64,000 nt of DNA from DASYTH01 sp035762905 (GTDB taxonomy: Bacteria > Actinomycetota > Actinomycetes > Mycobacteriales > Pseudonocardiaceae), in contig NZ_DASUCC010000144.1 of assembly GCF_035762905.1 (NCBI RefSeq), positions 1-64,000 on the forward strand, in the 5' to 3' direction. The notes under the pieces were generated by a model, which saw only the letters and a list, made by a program, of their open reading frames with translations, had not been told where the DNA came from and searched no databases. Below, one piece after another: positions 52,041 to 61,322 of the stretch. Both the position numbers and the translations under genes were made by a program. Position 1 is the stretch's first letter. Every line of letters starts with the position of its first letter.

Positions 52041-52916
52041 GTGACAGGTTCGGCGAGACGGTTCTCGCGGCGGGGTTTCCTGGTCGGTGGCCTCGGTGCG
52101 GCGGGGATCGCAGCCGCCCCAGGGTGTTCGAAGCAGGCGGCGGGGGGAGCCGGCGACGGTCCGGTGCAGTTGACCGCGGAATCGCTGAGCACGCCGACCA
52201 TCGCACCGGAGCCGATCTCCACCGAGTGGGTGCAGTCGACGGCCCGGTCGGCCCAGGTCGAGCTGGTCACGATCCGCCCAGCGGGCGTGATCGGCAAGCT
52301 GCCGGTGTGCCTGGCGCTGCACGGCCGCAGCGCCAACGCCAAGACCTTCCTCGACCTCGGCGTTCCGGACGCGCTCAACCTCGCGACCAGCACCACCGGA
52401 ACCCGCCCGTTCGCGGTGGTCTCCGTCGACGGCGGCGACAGCTACTGGGTTGCCAGACAACCGTCCGACGACCCGCAGAAGATGCTGTTGCAGGACCTGC
52501 CCATCTGGCTGTCCAACCGCGGCTTCGAACCGATCCCGTTCGCCGCCATGGGAATCTCGATGGGCGGCTACGGCGCCCTCAACTACGCCCGCAACCCCGG
52601 CCTGGCCGCGGTCGCCGCGATCAGCTCCGCCCTGTTCGACAACTGGACCGAAGCCCGCAAACGCAACGCCTTCGCCAGCGAGGCCGCGTGGGAGGCCACG
52701 GAACCGTTGCGCCACATAGACGAGCTCGGCGCCGCGACCCAGCTCGGGGTCTGGTGCGGCACCAGCGACCCGTTCATCGCCCAGTCCCGCCGCCTGGTCG
52801 AGCGCGCCCATCCCCGCATCTCCGCGATCACCGCGGGCGACCACACCGAGCCCTACTGGCGCCGCATCCTCCCCGAAGTCCTCCGGTTCATCGGCGCCGC
52901 CGCCCCCGCGGTCTGA
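52041..52916 (+). CDS. Tat-exported lipoprotein esterase (esterase D/mycolyltransferase-like)
   Basis: This 291-residue protein has a twin-arginine signal (FSRRGFLVGG) with a lipobox-like APGC at Cys29. The alpha/beta-hydrolase domain has the nucleophile elbow GISMGGYGALNYA near residue 170, a catalytic Asp in GTSDPF, and His in AGDHTEPYW. It resembles esterase D and the antigen-85-type acyltransferase fold. The GTG start has only a weak Shine-Dalgarno. No close functional partner lies beside it. Confidence 0.88.
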   Translation: MTGSARRFSRRGFLVGGLGAAGIAAAPGCSKQAAGGAGDGPVQLTAESLSTPTIAPEPISTEWVQSTARSAQVELVTIRPAGVIGKLPVCLALHGRSANAKTFLDLGVPDALNLATSTTGTRPFAVVSVDGGDSYWVARQPSDDPQKMLLQDLPIWLSNRGFEPIPFAAMGISMGGYGALNYARNPGLAAVAAISSALFDNWTEARKRNAFASEAAWEATEPLRHIDELGAATQLGVWCGTSDPFIAQSRRLVERAHPRISAITAGDHTEPYWRRILPEVLRFIGAAAPAV

Positions 52917-53012
52917 GCCCGAACCGGAAACTCTGTTGCCGGAAACGGGGACTCGCGGGGAAAGCAGCCGTGATGACCAGCGGCGGGGCGGTCGGGGTGC
53001 GATATTGGGCGG

Positions 53013-54002
53013 GTGGGTTCGGATGATCTGTTGGGTGCGGCCGAGTTGTTGCGGCGGGCTACGGACGTCACGATCCTGGCCCATGTGAACCCGGACGCGG
53101 ACGCGTTGGGCAGTGCGCTCGCGTTGGGCACGGCGCTGCGCCGGCGAGGGGTCGCGGTGCGGGTGTCCTTCGGCGCGCCGGGGGAGGTGCCGCGATCGTT
53201 GCGGGGGTTGGATTCGGACGGTTTGGTGGTGCCGGCCGGCGCGGTGCCGCGGGCGGTGCAGCTGTTGGTGGCGGTGGACGCGGGCAGTGCCGGGCGGCTG
53301 GGGCGGCTGGCCGACCGGGTGGCGGCGACGATCGCCTGTGGGGGAGCCGTGCTGGTGATCGATCATCACGCGTCGAACACCCGGTTCGGGACGCATCATC
53401 TGGTCGACGAGCGGGCCGAGGCGACGGTGGTGCTGGTGGCCCGGCTGCTCGACGAGCTCGGGGTGGAGCTGGACGAGCGGATCGCCCGGTGCCTGTACGC
53501 CGGGCTGGTGATGGACACGAGCATGTTCCGCCGCGCGACGCCGGACACACACCGGCTGGCGGCGCGGCTGCTCGAGGCCGGGGTGGACGCCGACGCGTTG
53601 ACCAGACAGCTGGCCGGCAGCCACCCGTTCGCCTGGAGCCGGATGCTCTCCGCGGTGCTCGGCCGCGCCCAGCTCGAACCGGACGCGGTGGCCGGCCTCG
53701 GCCTGGTGCACACCGAGGTGCGGTTGGCCGACATGGCCGGGGTGGGCGTCGAGGAGGTGGAGAGCGTGGTGGACATCCTGCGCACCACCATCGAGGCCGA
53801 GGTCGCGGTCGTGCTCAAGGAGGTGGCGCCGGGGCGGTGGTCGGGATCGCTGCGGGCGGCCCGGCGGGTCGACGTGTGCGCCGCCGCCGTGGCGCTCGGC
53901 GGGGGCGGGCACCGGCTGGCCGCCGGGTTCACGGCCGGGGGCACCGCCGAGGAGATCCTGGCCGCACTGCGGGCCGCGCTTGCCCAGCCGGTCCTTATCT
54001 GA
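53013..54002 (+). CDS. nrnA: DHH-family phosphoesterase (NrnA/pAp phosphatase type)
   Basis: The protein is 329 residues. It has the DHH-type metal motifs AHVNPDADALGSA and VIDHHASN, plus DTSMFRR. The C-terminal DHHA1 domain ends with ALGGGGHRLAAGF. Such enzymes degrade nano-RNA, cleave pAp and, in mycobacteria (Rv2837c), hydrolyse cyclic di-AMP/pApA. It normally follows rbfA directly; here two unrelated genes lie between. Confidence 0.94.
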   Translation: MGSDDLLGAAELLRRATDVTILAHVNPDADALGSALALGTALRRRGVAVRVSFGAPGEVPRSLRGLDSDGLVVPAGAVPRAVQLLVAVDAGSAGRLGRLADRVAATIACGGAVLVIDHHASNTRFGTHHLVDERAEATVVLVARLLDELGVELDERIARCLYAGLVMDTSMFRRATPDTHRLAARLLEAGVDADALTRQLAGSHPFAWSRMLSAVLGRAQLEPDAVAGLGLVHTEVRLADMAGVGVEEVESVVDILRTTIEAEVAVVLKEVAPGRWSGSLRAARRVDVCAAAVALGGGGHRLAAGFTAGGTAEEILAALRAALAQPVLI

Positions 54003-54094
54003 ACCGATCGTGGTGTTACTCAGGGATGTGTTCTAAATTGTGCATTGCTTGCCGGATCTCTCTCCCGGTCAGCCCCAACGAGGAGGACTAGACC

Positions 54095-55213
<1,119 letters not shown>

Positions 55214-55217
55214 CCGG

Positions 55218-56090
55218 GTGAGCCACCTCAGCCAGGAGATCGCCACCCAACCCGAATGCTGGCGGCGCGCCGCCGCGCTGGCCGCATCGCCGGATCTGCC
55301 GCGTCCGGGGGAGCGGGTCGCGGTGATCGGGTGCGGCACGTCCTACTACATGGCGATGGCCTACATCGCGCTGCGGGAACGGGCCGGGCTCGGCGAGACC
55401 GACGCCTGGCCGGCGTCGGAGTTTCCGGCCGGCCGGCGCTACGACCGGGTGGTCGCGCTGTCCCGGTCCGGCACCACGACCGAGGTGCTCGACCTGCTGT
55501 CCCGGGTCGGGTCGCCCAGCGTGGCGATCACGGCCGACCCGGCCGCGCCGATCGCCCGGGTGGCCGGCGCGGTGATCGCCTGCGAGTTCGCCGACGAAGC
55601 CTCGGTGGTGCAGACCCGGTTCGCCACCACGGCGCTGGTGCTGTTGCGCGCGCACCTGGGCGAGGACACGGCGGCGCTGCCGGACGCCGCGCGCCGGGCC
55701 CTGGCCGCGCCGCTGCCGGCGGCCGAGCAGATCACGTTCCTCGGCACCGGCTGGACGGTCGGCCTGGCCCACGAGGCGGCGCTCAAGCTGCGCGAGGCGG
55801 CCGGGTTCTGGACCGAGTCGTACCCGGCGATGGAGTACCGGCACGGCCCGATCGCGGTGGCCGCGCCCGGCCGGCTGGTGTGGATCTTCGGTGTGCCGCC
55901 GGCCGGCCTGGTCGACCAGATCCGGGCGACCGGCGCCGAGGTGACGACCTCACCCGAGGACCCGCTGGCCGACCTGGTCCGGGTGCACCGCCTCGCCGAG
56001 TCGCTGGCGGTCGAGCGCGGCCTCGATCCCGACCACCCGCGCCACCTGACCCGTTCCGTGCTGCTCGAGCAGGGCAACCGAGGAACCTGA
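55218..56090 (+). CDS. SIS-domain sugar isomerase/deaminase
   Basis: This 290-residue protein has two SIS domains: VAVIGCGTSYYMAMAYIALR, VVALSRSGTTTEVLDLL, then ITFLGTGWTVGLAHEAALKLREAAGFWTESYPAMEYRHGP. The layout is that of the GlmS isomerase half or AgaS/FrlB-like proteins. It acts on a phosphorylated or amino sugar, but the exact one is not clear. It begins 4 bases after the ABC ATPase stop, so the two are an operon, perhaps for uptake and first use of amino sugars. Confidence 0.9.
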   Translation: MSHLSQEIATQPECWRRAAALAASPDLPRPGERVAVIGCGTSYYMAMAYIALRERAGLGETDAWPASEFPAGRRYDRVVALSRSGTTTEVLDLLSRVGSPSVAITADPAAPIARVAGAVIACEFADEASVVQTRFATTALVLLRAHLGEDTAALPDAARRALAAPLPAAEQITFLGTGWTVGLAHEAALKLREAAGFWTESYPAMEYRHGPIAVAAPGRLVWIFGVPPAGLVDQIRATGAEVTTSPEDPLADLVRVHRLAESLAVERGLDPDHPRHLTRSVLLEQGNRGT

Positions 56091-56099
56091 GAAAGCGCC

Positions 56100-56558
56100 T
56101 CAGTCGAGACTGCGGCGGGGAGTGACCTCGCGGGCGCTGGGCACCTGGTGGCCGTGCGCGCAGACCATGCTCACGTGCACCTCGGCACCGCAGTCCCGGT
56201 GGTCGAGCACCACGGACGGACCGGCCTCGTCAGCCAGGTACTTGTCGCCCCACTGGAGCAGGCCGACCAGCACGGGGTAGAGGTCGAGGCCCTTGCGGGT
56301 CAGGCGGTACTCGTGCCGCTGCCGTTGGCCGGGCTCCTGGTACGGCTCCCGGCGCAGGATGCCGTTGTCCACCAGGTGGGCCAGCCGGGCGCTGAGCACC
56401 TGGCGGGGGGCGCCGGTGTTGGCCTGGATGTCGTCGAACCGCCGGACGCCGCTGAACGCCTCGCGCAGCACCAGGATGGTCCACCGCTCGCCGAGCAGCT
56501 CCACCGAGCGGGCGATCGAACAGTCAACCGGGAGGTAACGCGGCGCGAGTTGTTTCAT
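56100..56558 (-). CDS. HxlR-family winged-helix repressor
   Basis: The protein is 152 residues. The N-terminal Cys14 in LPVDCSIARSVELLGERWTILVLREAF is the typical redox- or ligand-sensing position. The winged helix continues with FDDIQANTGAPRQVLSARLAHLVDNGILRREPYQ and a C-terminal helical dimer region with two more Cys. It is divergent from the GNAT gene, with under 60 bases between starts. It probably represses that gene and/or the downstream tannase. Confidence 0.91.
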   Translation of the reverse strand: MKQLAPRYLPVDCSIARSVELLGERWTILVLREAFSGVRRFDDIQANTGAPRQVLSARLAHLVDNGILRREPYQEPGQRQRHEYRLTRKGLDLYPVLVGLLQWGDKYLADEAGPSVVLDHRDCGAEVHVSMVCAHGHQVPSAREVTPRRSLD

Positions 56559-56616
56559 CACATCTTCATGCTAAGTCTAGTTGACAGACCCAGCAATCGT
56601 CCGCCAGTCTGAGTGC

Positions 56617-57114
56617 GTGAATCAAACCCAGGTTGGCATCCGCCGGCCCACCGAGGCGGACACGGCGGCGGTGCACGCCTTCCTTGCCGGTTTATCGACC
56701 TCGACGCAGTACCAACGCTTCTTCACCGGCCTCGGCTCGGTCTCGCCGAGCCTGGTCCGGGAGCTGATCGCGGTGCGGCCGCGACAGCACGTCGTGCTGG
56801 CCGTCCGTGGCGCCGAGGTGGTCGGGCACGCGATGGCGGCCACCAACTCCGCAGGCGCCGTCGAGCTGGGCGTGGTGGTCGCCGAGGAGTACCGCAACCG
56901 GGGTCTGGCCTCCCGGCTGATCCGCACCCTGGTCGAGCAGGCCGCGGCAGCCGGGGCCGACCGGCTCCAGCTCGACGTGCTGTGCGAGAACGACCTCGTC
57001 CTGGATTGGATCCGCCGCCGGCTGCCGGACACCGTCTTCGAGCGGGACGGCAACACGCTGACCGGCTACGCCCCGCTGCACCCCGCGATGGTCGCCGCCA
57101 GTCCCGCTGCCTGA
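56617..57114 (+). CDS. GNAT N-acetyltransferase
   Basis: This 165-residue protein has the acetyl-CoA loop EYRNRGLASRLIRTLVEQA and the strand before it (AVELGVVVAEEY). Its substrate is unknown. GTG 56617 is favoured: the TTG 36 bases earlier is part of TTGACA (56581-56586), a consensus -35. CAGTCT at 56605-56610 is a weak -10 (18-base spacer), which would leave almost no leader. It is divergent from HxlR, so it is a likely target. Confidence 0.86.
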   Translation: MNQTQVGIRRPTEADTAAVHAFLAGLSTSTQYQRFFTGLGSVSPSLVRELIAVRPRQHVVLAVRGAEVVGHAMAATNSAGAVELGVVVAEEYRNRGLASRLIRTLVEQAAAAGADRLQLDVLCENDLVLDWIRRRLPDTVFERDGNTLTGYAPLHPAMVAASPAA

Positions 57115-57124
57115 GCGGAGAGCA

Positions 57125-57151
57125 TGTCGATCCGAGGGGTCCCCGTTCGAC
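57125..57151 (+). promoter_or_regulatory. ECF42-like promoter of the tannase gene
   Basis: TGTCGA (57125-57130), a 16-base spacer, then TCGAC (57147-57151) of TCGACGCAT. The pattern matches that reported for ECF42 sigma factors (TGTCGA and CGA/TC). ATG 57188 lies 36 bases after. An almost identical copy precedes the DGPF gene at 58828. Confidence 0.65.
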
Positions 57152-57187
57152 GCATCGGTAGAGCCTGACACGAACTGGGAGAACGAC

Positions 57188-58810
57188 ATGCGACGTACGC
57201 TTACCGCGCTCGGCGCGCTGGTGATCGTCCTGGCCGGCCTGACCGCCGGTACGGGCACGGCCGGCGCCGACCCGACCATCCACCCGGTGCGCGGCTGCGC
57301 CGAACTGGTCCGCGACTACGCGGTCCCGAACGCACCGACCCACGTCACCGCCGCCGAGGTACGCGAGGCGACCGGCGAGCCCCGGCACTGTCTGGTAACC
57401 GGCCACGTCGAACCGGCGGTCGGGTTCCGGCTCAAGCTGCCGTTGGACACCTACACCGGGCGTTACCTGCAGCTCGGCTGCGGCGGCCTGTGCGGGGCCT
57501 ACTTCGGCGAGCCGTTCCCCGAGTGCGTGCCGCACGGCGGCGACGTGGCGGTCGCGGCCACCGACGACGGGCACACCGGGCGGGGGGACAACCCGTTCGT
57601 CCAGATCACCGACGGCATCTGGGCGGCGAACAACCAGGCCGCCCGGGACGACTACTTCTTCCGGGCACCGCACGTGGTGTCGCTCGCGGCCAAGCGGATC
57701 ATCGCGGCGTTCTACGGAGCGGCGCCGCGGCACGCCTACTTCGACGGCTGCTCGACCGGCGGGCGGGAGGGGCTGCTGCTGGCCCAGCGCTACCCGCACG
57801 ACTTCGACGGGATCATCGCCGGGGCCACGGCGCACGCCATGGGACCGCTGTTCGGCGTGTACTTCACGTGGCTGTCCCGCACGCTGGCGGACGGCACCGG
57901 GGCGCCGGTGTTCAGCCCGGACAAGCTGCGGGTGCTGCACAACGCCGTCGTCGCCGCCTGCGACCGGTTGGACGGGCTCGCCGACGGGGCGATCGAGGAC
58001 CCGCGGGCCTGCCGGTTCGACCCGGCCCGGATCCAGTGCCCGGCCGGTGCCGGCCCGGACTGCCTGACCGCCGCCCAGGTGGCCACCGCCCGGACGCTCT
58101 ACGCGGGACCGGTGGACGACCGGGGCCGGCGGCTCTACCCGGGCTGGGAGTCGCGCGGCTCCGAGCTGGCCTGGGAAGGGTTGGCGTTCCTGGCCCCGCT
58201 GCCGGACAACTACCTGCGCCACGTCGGCTACCCGATCGGGACGCCGCACTCCTCGCTGGCCGAGTTCCCGTTCACCGTGGCCGGGCTGAACGGCCTGACC
58301 CGGGAGGGGGTCAAGGGCAACGCGATGAGCCTGGACCTGTCGGCGTTCCGGCGGGCCGGCGGCAAGCTGATCCTCTGGCACGGCTGGGACGACCAGTCGA
58401 TCCCGGCGGTCGGCACGGTGGACTACTACGCGCGGCTGTCGGCCCGCAACGGCGGGCTGCGGGAGACGCAGCGGTTCGCCCGGCTGTTCCTGGTGCCGAC
58501 GATGTACCACTGCCTCACCGGCGGGTACGGCCTGACCGAGTTCAGCCCGTTCGCCGAGCTGGTCTCCTGGGTGGAGCGCGGCACCGCACCGGAACGGGTG
58601 CTGGCCGCGGGACGCGATCCGCAGAGCGGCGCGGTGACCCGAACCCGGCCGGTGTTCCCGTATCCCGCCCGGGCCGCCTACGACGGCACCGGCAGCGTGG
58701 ACGACGCCGCCAACTTCGTGCCCGCGCCCCCGTTGGTCTCCCCGGCGCACGACGTGATCGACTGGGCCGGCAGCTATCTGCACAACCTTCCCGGTCCGGT
58801 GGCCCGCTGA
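57188..58810 (+). CDS. secreted tannase/feruloyl esterase
   Basis: This 540-residue protein has a signal peptide (LTALGALVIVLAGLTAGTGTAGA). The catalytic serine is in FDGCSTGGREGLLLAQRYP, whose Cys forms the family disulfide with a later Cys. The Asp is near WHGWDDQSIP, and the His is in PTMYHCLTGG. Such enzymes cut gallate or ferulate esters from plant phenolics outside the cell. GGGAGA precedes the ATG. The promoter is shared in type with the DGPF gene that follows. Confidence 0.92.
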   Translation: MRRTLTALGALVIVLAGLTAGTGTAGADPTIHPVRGCAELVRDYAVPNAPTHVTAAEVREATGEPRHCLVTGHVEPAVGFRLKLPLDTYTGRYLQLGCGGLCGAYFGEPFPECVPHGGDVAVAATDDGHTGRGDNPFVQITDGIWAANNQAARDDYFFRAPHVVSLAAKRIIAAFYGAAPRHAYFDGCSTGGREGLLLAQRYPHDFDGIIAGATAHAMGPLFGVYFTWLSRTLADGTGAPVFSPDKLRVLHNAVVAACDRLDGLADGAIEDPRACRFDPARIQCPAGAGPDCLTAAQVATARTLYAGPVDDRGRRLYPGWESRGSELAWEGLAFLAPLPDNYLRHVGYPIGTPHSSLAEFPFTVAGLNGLTREGVKGNAMSLDLSAFRRAGGKLILWHGWDDQSIPAVGTVDYYARLSARNGGLRETQRFARLFLVPTMYHCLTGGYGLTEFSPFAELVSWVERGTAPERVLAAGRDPQSGAVTRTRPVFPYPARAAYDGTGSVDDAANFVPAPPLVSPAHDVIDWAGSYLHNLPGPVAR

Positions 58811-58827
58811 AGAAAGTCGGACCGGTG

Positions 58828-58855
58828 TGTCGAGCCGGGTCCCGGTCCGATCGAC
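58828..58855 (+). promoter_or_regulatory. ECF42-like promoter of the DGPF gene
   Basis: TGTCGA (58828-58833), a 17-base spacer, then TCGAC of TCGACGCATA (58851-58860). The -10 word matches the tannase promoter over nine bases (TCGACGCAT). It stands 46 bases before the ATG. Confidence 0.68.
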
Positions 58856-58901
58856 GCATAGGCAGAAGCGAGAAAGTCGCTCGACCGAGAAGGAGAAGAC
58901 G

Positions 58902-59270
58902 ATGCGGTTCATGGCGATGGTGAAGGCCCCCGAGACCTCCGAGCCGCCGCCGCAGGCGCTGATGGACGCGATCGCCACGTTCGGCGAGGAGGCCGCGAGG
59001 GCCGGGGTGTTGGTCGAGAGCGGCGGGCTGGCCCCGACCGCGCTGGGTGCCCGGGTCCGGCTCGCCGGCGGGAAGGTCACGGTGACCGACGGGCCGTTCA
59101 GCGAGGCCAAGGAGATCATCGGCGGCTACGCGGTGTACGAGGTGAAGACCAAGGACGAGGCGCTGGAGTGGACCCGGCGGTTCATGGAGCTGCACAAGGA
59201 GAACTGGCCCGGTTGGGAAGGCGAGAGCGAGCTGCGCCAGGTCTTCGGGCCGGGTGACTTCCCCGGCTGA
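58902..59270 (+). CDS. YCII/DGPF-domain protein
   Basis: This 122-residue protein has the motif VTVTDGPFSEAKEIIGGYAVYEV, giving the DGPF name, in a ferredoxin-like YCII fold. Genes of this family are the usual targets or partners of ECF42 sigma factors in actinomycetes. No sigma factor gene is in the window. AAGGAG is about 8 bases before the ATG. It ends in a strong terminator shared with the CGNR gene. Confidence 0.93.
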   Translation: MRFMAMVKAPETSEPPPQALMDAIATFGEEAARAGVLVESGGLAPTALGARVRLAGGKVTVTDGPFSEAKEIIGGYAVYEVKTKDEALEWTRRFMELHKENWPGWEGESELRQVFGPGDFPG

Positions 59271-59280
59271 TCACGACCGG

Positions 59281-59321
59281 ACACGCGGGCGCCCCGGAAC
59301 CTCTCCGGGGCGCCCGCGTGT
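59281..59321. terminator. bidirectional hairpin terminator
   Basis: A perfect 18-base-pair stem (59281-59298 with 59304-59321) with a 5-base loop lies between the DGPF and CGNR genes. Its right arm touches the CGNR stop codon. Confidence 0.9.
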
Positions 59322-59842
59322 CATCGCTGGCGCGAGCGGAACGCCGCGACGTGCACCCGGTTGGCGCACCGGGCCGAGCAGAACCGCTTGGCCTGGTTGG
59401 TCGAGGTGTCCAGGTAGAAGTTGGCGCAGCCGTCGGCGGCGCAATGCCCCCAGCGGCTCAGGCCGTGGCGCACGATGCCGGACGCGATGCCCCAGGACGC
59501 GGCCGCGGCGACCTCGGTGGCCGGCGACTCGGCGGGATCGGCCACGTGCACGTGCCAGTGCGGCTCGGACTCGTCGTGGCCGGCGGACAGCCGGGGGCGC
59601 AGCGGGTGCGCGGCCAGCAGCGCGTTGGTCTCGCGCAGCACGCCGTCCCGGTCGCCGGCCACCGCCGCGGCCAGCACCGCGCGCAGCCCGGCCGCGACCC
59701 GGCGCAGCATCCGCAGATCGGTGTCGGTGACCCGGTCGGCCCACCAGGGCTCGTCGTGCAGCGCCGCCTGCGCCGACCCGACGTCGTCCAACGTGGCGTT
59801 CGCCATCCGGAGGGCGACATCGAGGTAACTGGCATTGTCCAT
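59321..59842 (-). CDS. ABATE-domain / CGNR zinc-finger protein
   Basis: This 173-residue protein has an N-terminal helical domain (YLDVALRMANATL; LRRVAAGLRAVLAAAVAG). The C-terminal finger is WGHCAADGCANFYLDTSTNQAKRFCSARCANRVHVAAFR. The CGNR Gly is replaced by Ala (CANR), as in many relatives. It is a likely transcription regulator, divergent from the MATE gene, with about 70 bases between. Confidence 0.9.
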   Translation of the reverse strand: MDNASYLDVALRMANATLDDVGSAQAALHDEPWWADRVTDTDLRMLRRVAAGLRAVLAAAVAGDRDGVLRETNALLAAHPLRPRLSAGHDESEPHWHVHVADPAESPATEVAAAASWGIASGIVRHGLSRWGHCAADGCANFYLDTSTNQAKRFCSARCANRVHVAAFRSRQR

Positions 59843-59864
59843 GAGCGGTCCTTACGATTAGGCT
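59835..59864 (+). promoter_or_regulatory. possible promoter before the MATE gene
   Basis: TTGTCC (59835-59840), an 18-base spacer and TAGGCT (59859-59864), 48 bases before the ATG of the MATE gene. The -35 overlaps the start of the divergent CGNR gene. Confidence 0.4.
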
Positions 59865-59912
59865 CGGGCGCGTCAGGGGCGTAATGGATAAGAGCACCTT
59901 ACCGGAGGAGAC

Positions 59913-61232
59913 ATGCGGCAGGACACGGTGCCGGTCACCGGGCCGCTGCGCCAGGTCACCCGCCTGGCCCTGCCCGCGCTGGTCGTGCTCGCCGCCGAGC
60001 CGCTCTACGTGCTGGTGGACACCGCCGTGGTCGGACACCTCGGGGTGGTCCCGCTGGCCGCGCTGGCGGTCGGCGGCACGGTGCTCGCCCAGGTCTCCAG
60101 CACGCTGACCTTCTTCTCCTACGGCACCACCGCCCGCTCGGCCCGGCTGCACGGCGCCGGGCGGCGGGCCGACGCGGTGGCCGAGGGCGTGCAGGCCAGT
60201 TGGCTCGCGCTGATCGCCGGGCTGCTGCTGATCATCGCCGGGCAGCTGTTCGCCGGCCCGGTCGCCCGGCTGCTGGCCGGTCCCGGCGAGGTGGCCGACG
60301 CCGTGGTGGGCTGGCTGCGGATCGCGCTGCTCGGCGTCCCGTTCATCCTGATCACCATGGCCGGCAACGGCTGGATGCGCGGTGTGCAGGACACCGCCCG
60401 GCCGCTGCGCTATGTGCTGGCCGGCAACGGGATCTCCGCCGTGCTGTGCCCGCTGCTGGTCTACCCGGCCGGTCTCGGTCTCACCGGGTCCGCGGTGGCC
60501 AACGTGGTCGCCCAGCTGATCTCGGCGGGGTTGTTCCTGCGCGCCCTGATGGTCGAGCGGGTGCCGCTGCGCCCGGTGTCCGCGCTGATGCGCGCCCAAC
60601 TCGGCGTCGGCCGCGACCTCATGCTGCGTACCCTGGCCTTCCAGGTCTGCTACATCACGGCCACCGCGGTCGCGGCGCACATCTCGGCGGCGACGGTCGG
60701 CGCGCACCAGATCGTGTTGCAGCTGTGGGTGTTCGTGGCACTGCTGCTGGACGCCGTGGCGATCGCCGCCCAGTCGCTGATCGGGGCCGCGCTCGGCGCC
60801 GACGACGGGCCGGGCGCGCAGCGGCTGGCCTACCGGCTCACCCGCTACGGCCTGATCTTCGGCGTCGGCACCGGCATCGTGTTCGCGCTGCTGGCCGGGG
60901 TACTGCCCGCGGTGTTCACCTCGGACCCCTCGGTGCTCGCCGAGATCCCGAACGCGTGGTGGTTCTTCGTTGCCCTGCAACCGATCGGCGGGGTCGTGTT
61001 CGCTTTGGACGGAGTACTGCTCGGGGCCGGGGACGCCGCGTTCATGCGCGACTCGACGCTGGTCGCCGCCGGGTTCGGCTTTCTGCCGGTGGTCCTGGCG
61101 TCGCTGGCGTTCGGCTGGGGCCTGGCCGGAATCTGGACCGGGCTGACCGTGTTCCTCGTGGTCCGGCTGGTCGCCGTGCTGGCCCGGCTGCGGTCCGGCC
61201 GGTGGGCGGTGCCCGGCGCCGTGCTCGGGTGA
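59913..61232 (+). CDS. dinF: MATE-family efflux transporter (DinF-like)
   Basis: This 439-residue, 12-helix protein is recognised by ALPALVVLAAEPLYVLVDTAVVGHLG and GNGWMRGVQDTARPLRYVLAGN. This is the DinF branch that follows nrnA in actinobacteria. It exports drugs or metabolites using a Na+ or H+ gradient. GGAGGAG is close before the ATG. It is separated from nrnA by a cassette of nine genes, unlike the direct neighbourhood in mycobacteria. Confidence 0.92.
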   Translation: MRQDTVPVTGPLRQVTRLALPALVVLAAEPLYVLVDTAVVGHLGVVPLAALAVGGTVLAQVSSTLTFFSYGTTARSARLHGAGRRADAVAEGVQASWLALIAGLLLIIAGQLFAGPVARLLAGPGEVADAVVGWLRIALLGVPFILITMAGNGWMRGVQDTARPLRYVLAGNGISAVLCPLLVYPAGLGLTGSAVANVVAQLISAGLFLRALMVERVPLRPVSALMRAQLGVGRDLMLRTLAFQVCYITATAVAAHISAATVGAHQIVLQLWVFVALLLDAVAIAAQSLIGAALGADDGPGAQRLAYRLTRYGLIFGVGTGIVFALLAGVLPAVFTSDPSVLAEIPNAWWFFVALQPIGGVVFALDGVLLGAGDAAFMRDSTLVAAGFGFLPVVLASLAFGWGLAGIWTGLTVFLVVRLVAVLARLRSGRWAVPGAVLG

Positions 61233-61274
61233 CCCAGCACACGCTTAGCCTTGCTAACGATAGCGTCTGAGCTG

Positions 61275-61286
61275 CCGTTATAACGG
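61275..61286. promoter_or_regulatory. palindrome overlapping the MFS promoter
   Basis: CCGTTATAACGG is a perfect 12-base palindrome. TATAAC within it (61279-61284) is a good -10 element, so a repressor binding here would block transcription. The TTG start lies 36 bases after. Confidence 0.5.
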
Positions 61287-61322
61287 GTGGAAGATCCAGG
61301 AACGAGGGAAAGGTCCGCGGCT

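Noticed and set aside
61243..61262. Iron-box-like sequence (TTAGCCTTGCTAAC)
   Set aside because: The two halves are one base too close and the right end does not match the DtxR/IdeR consensus, so it is not supported.
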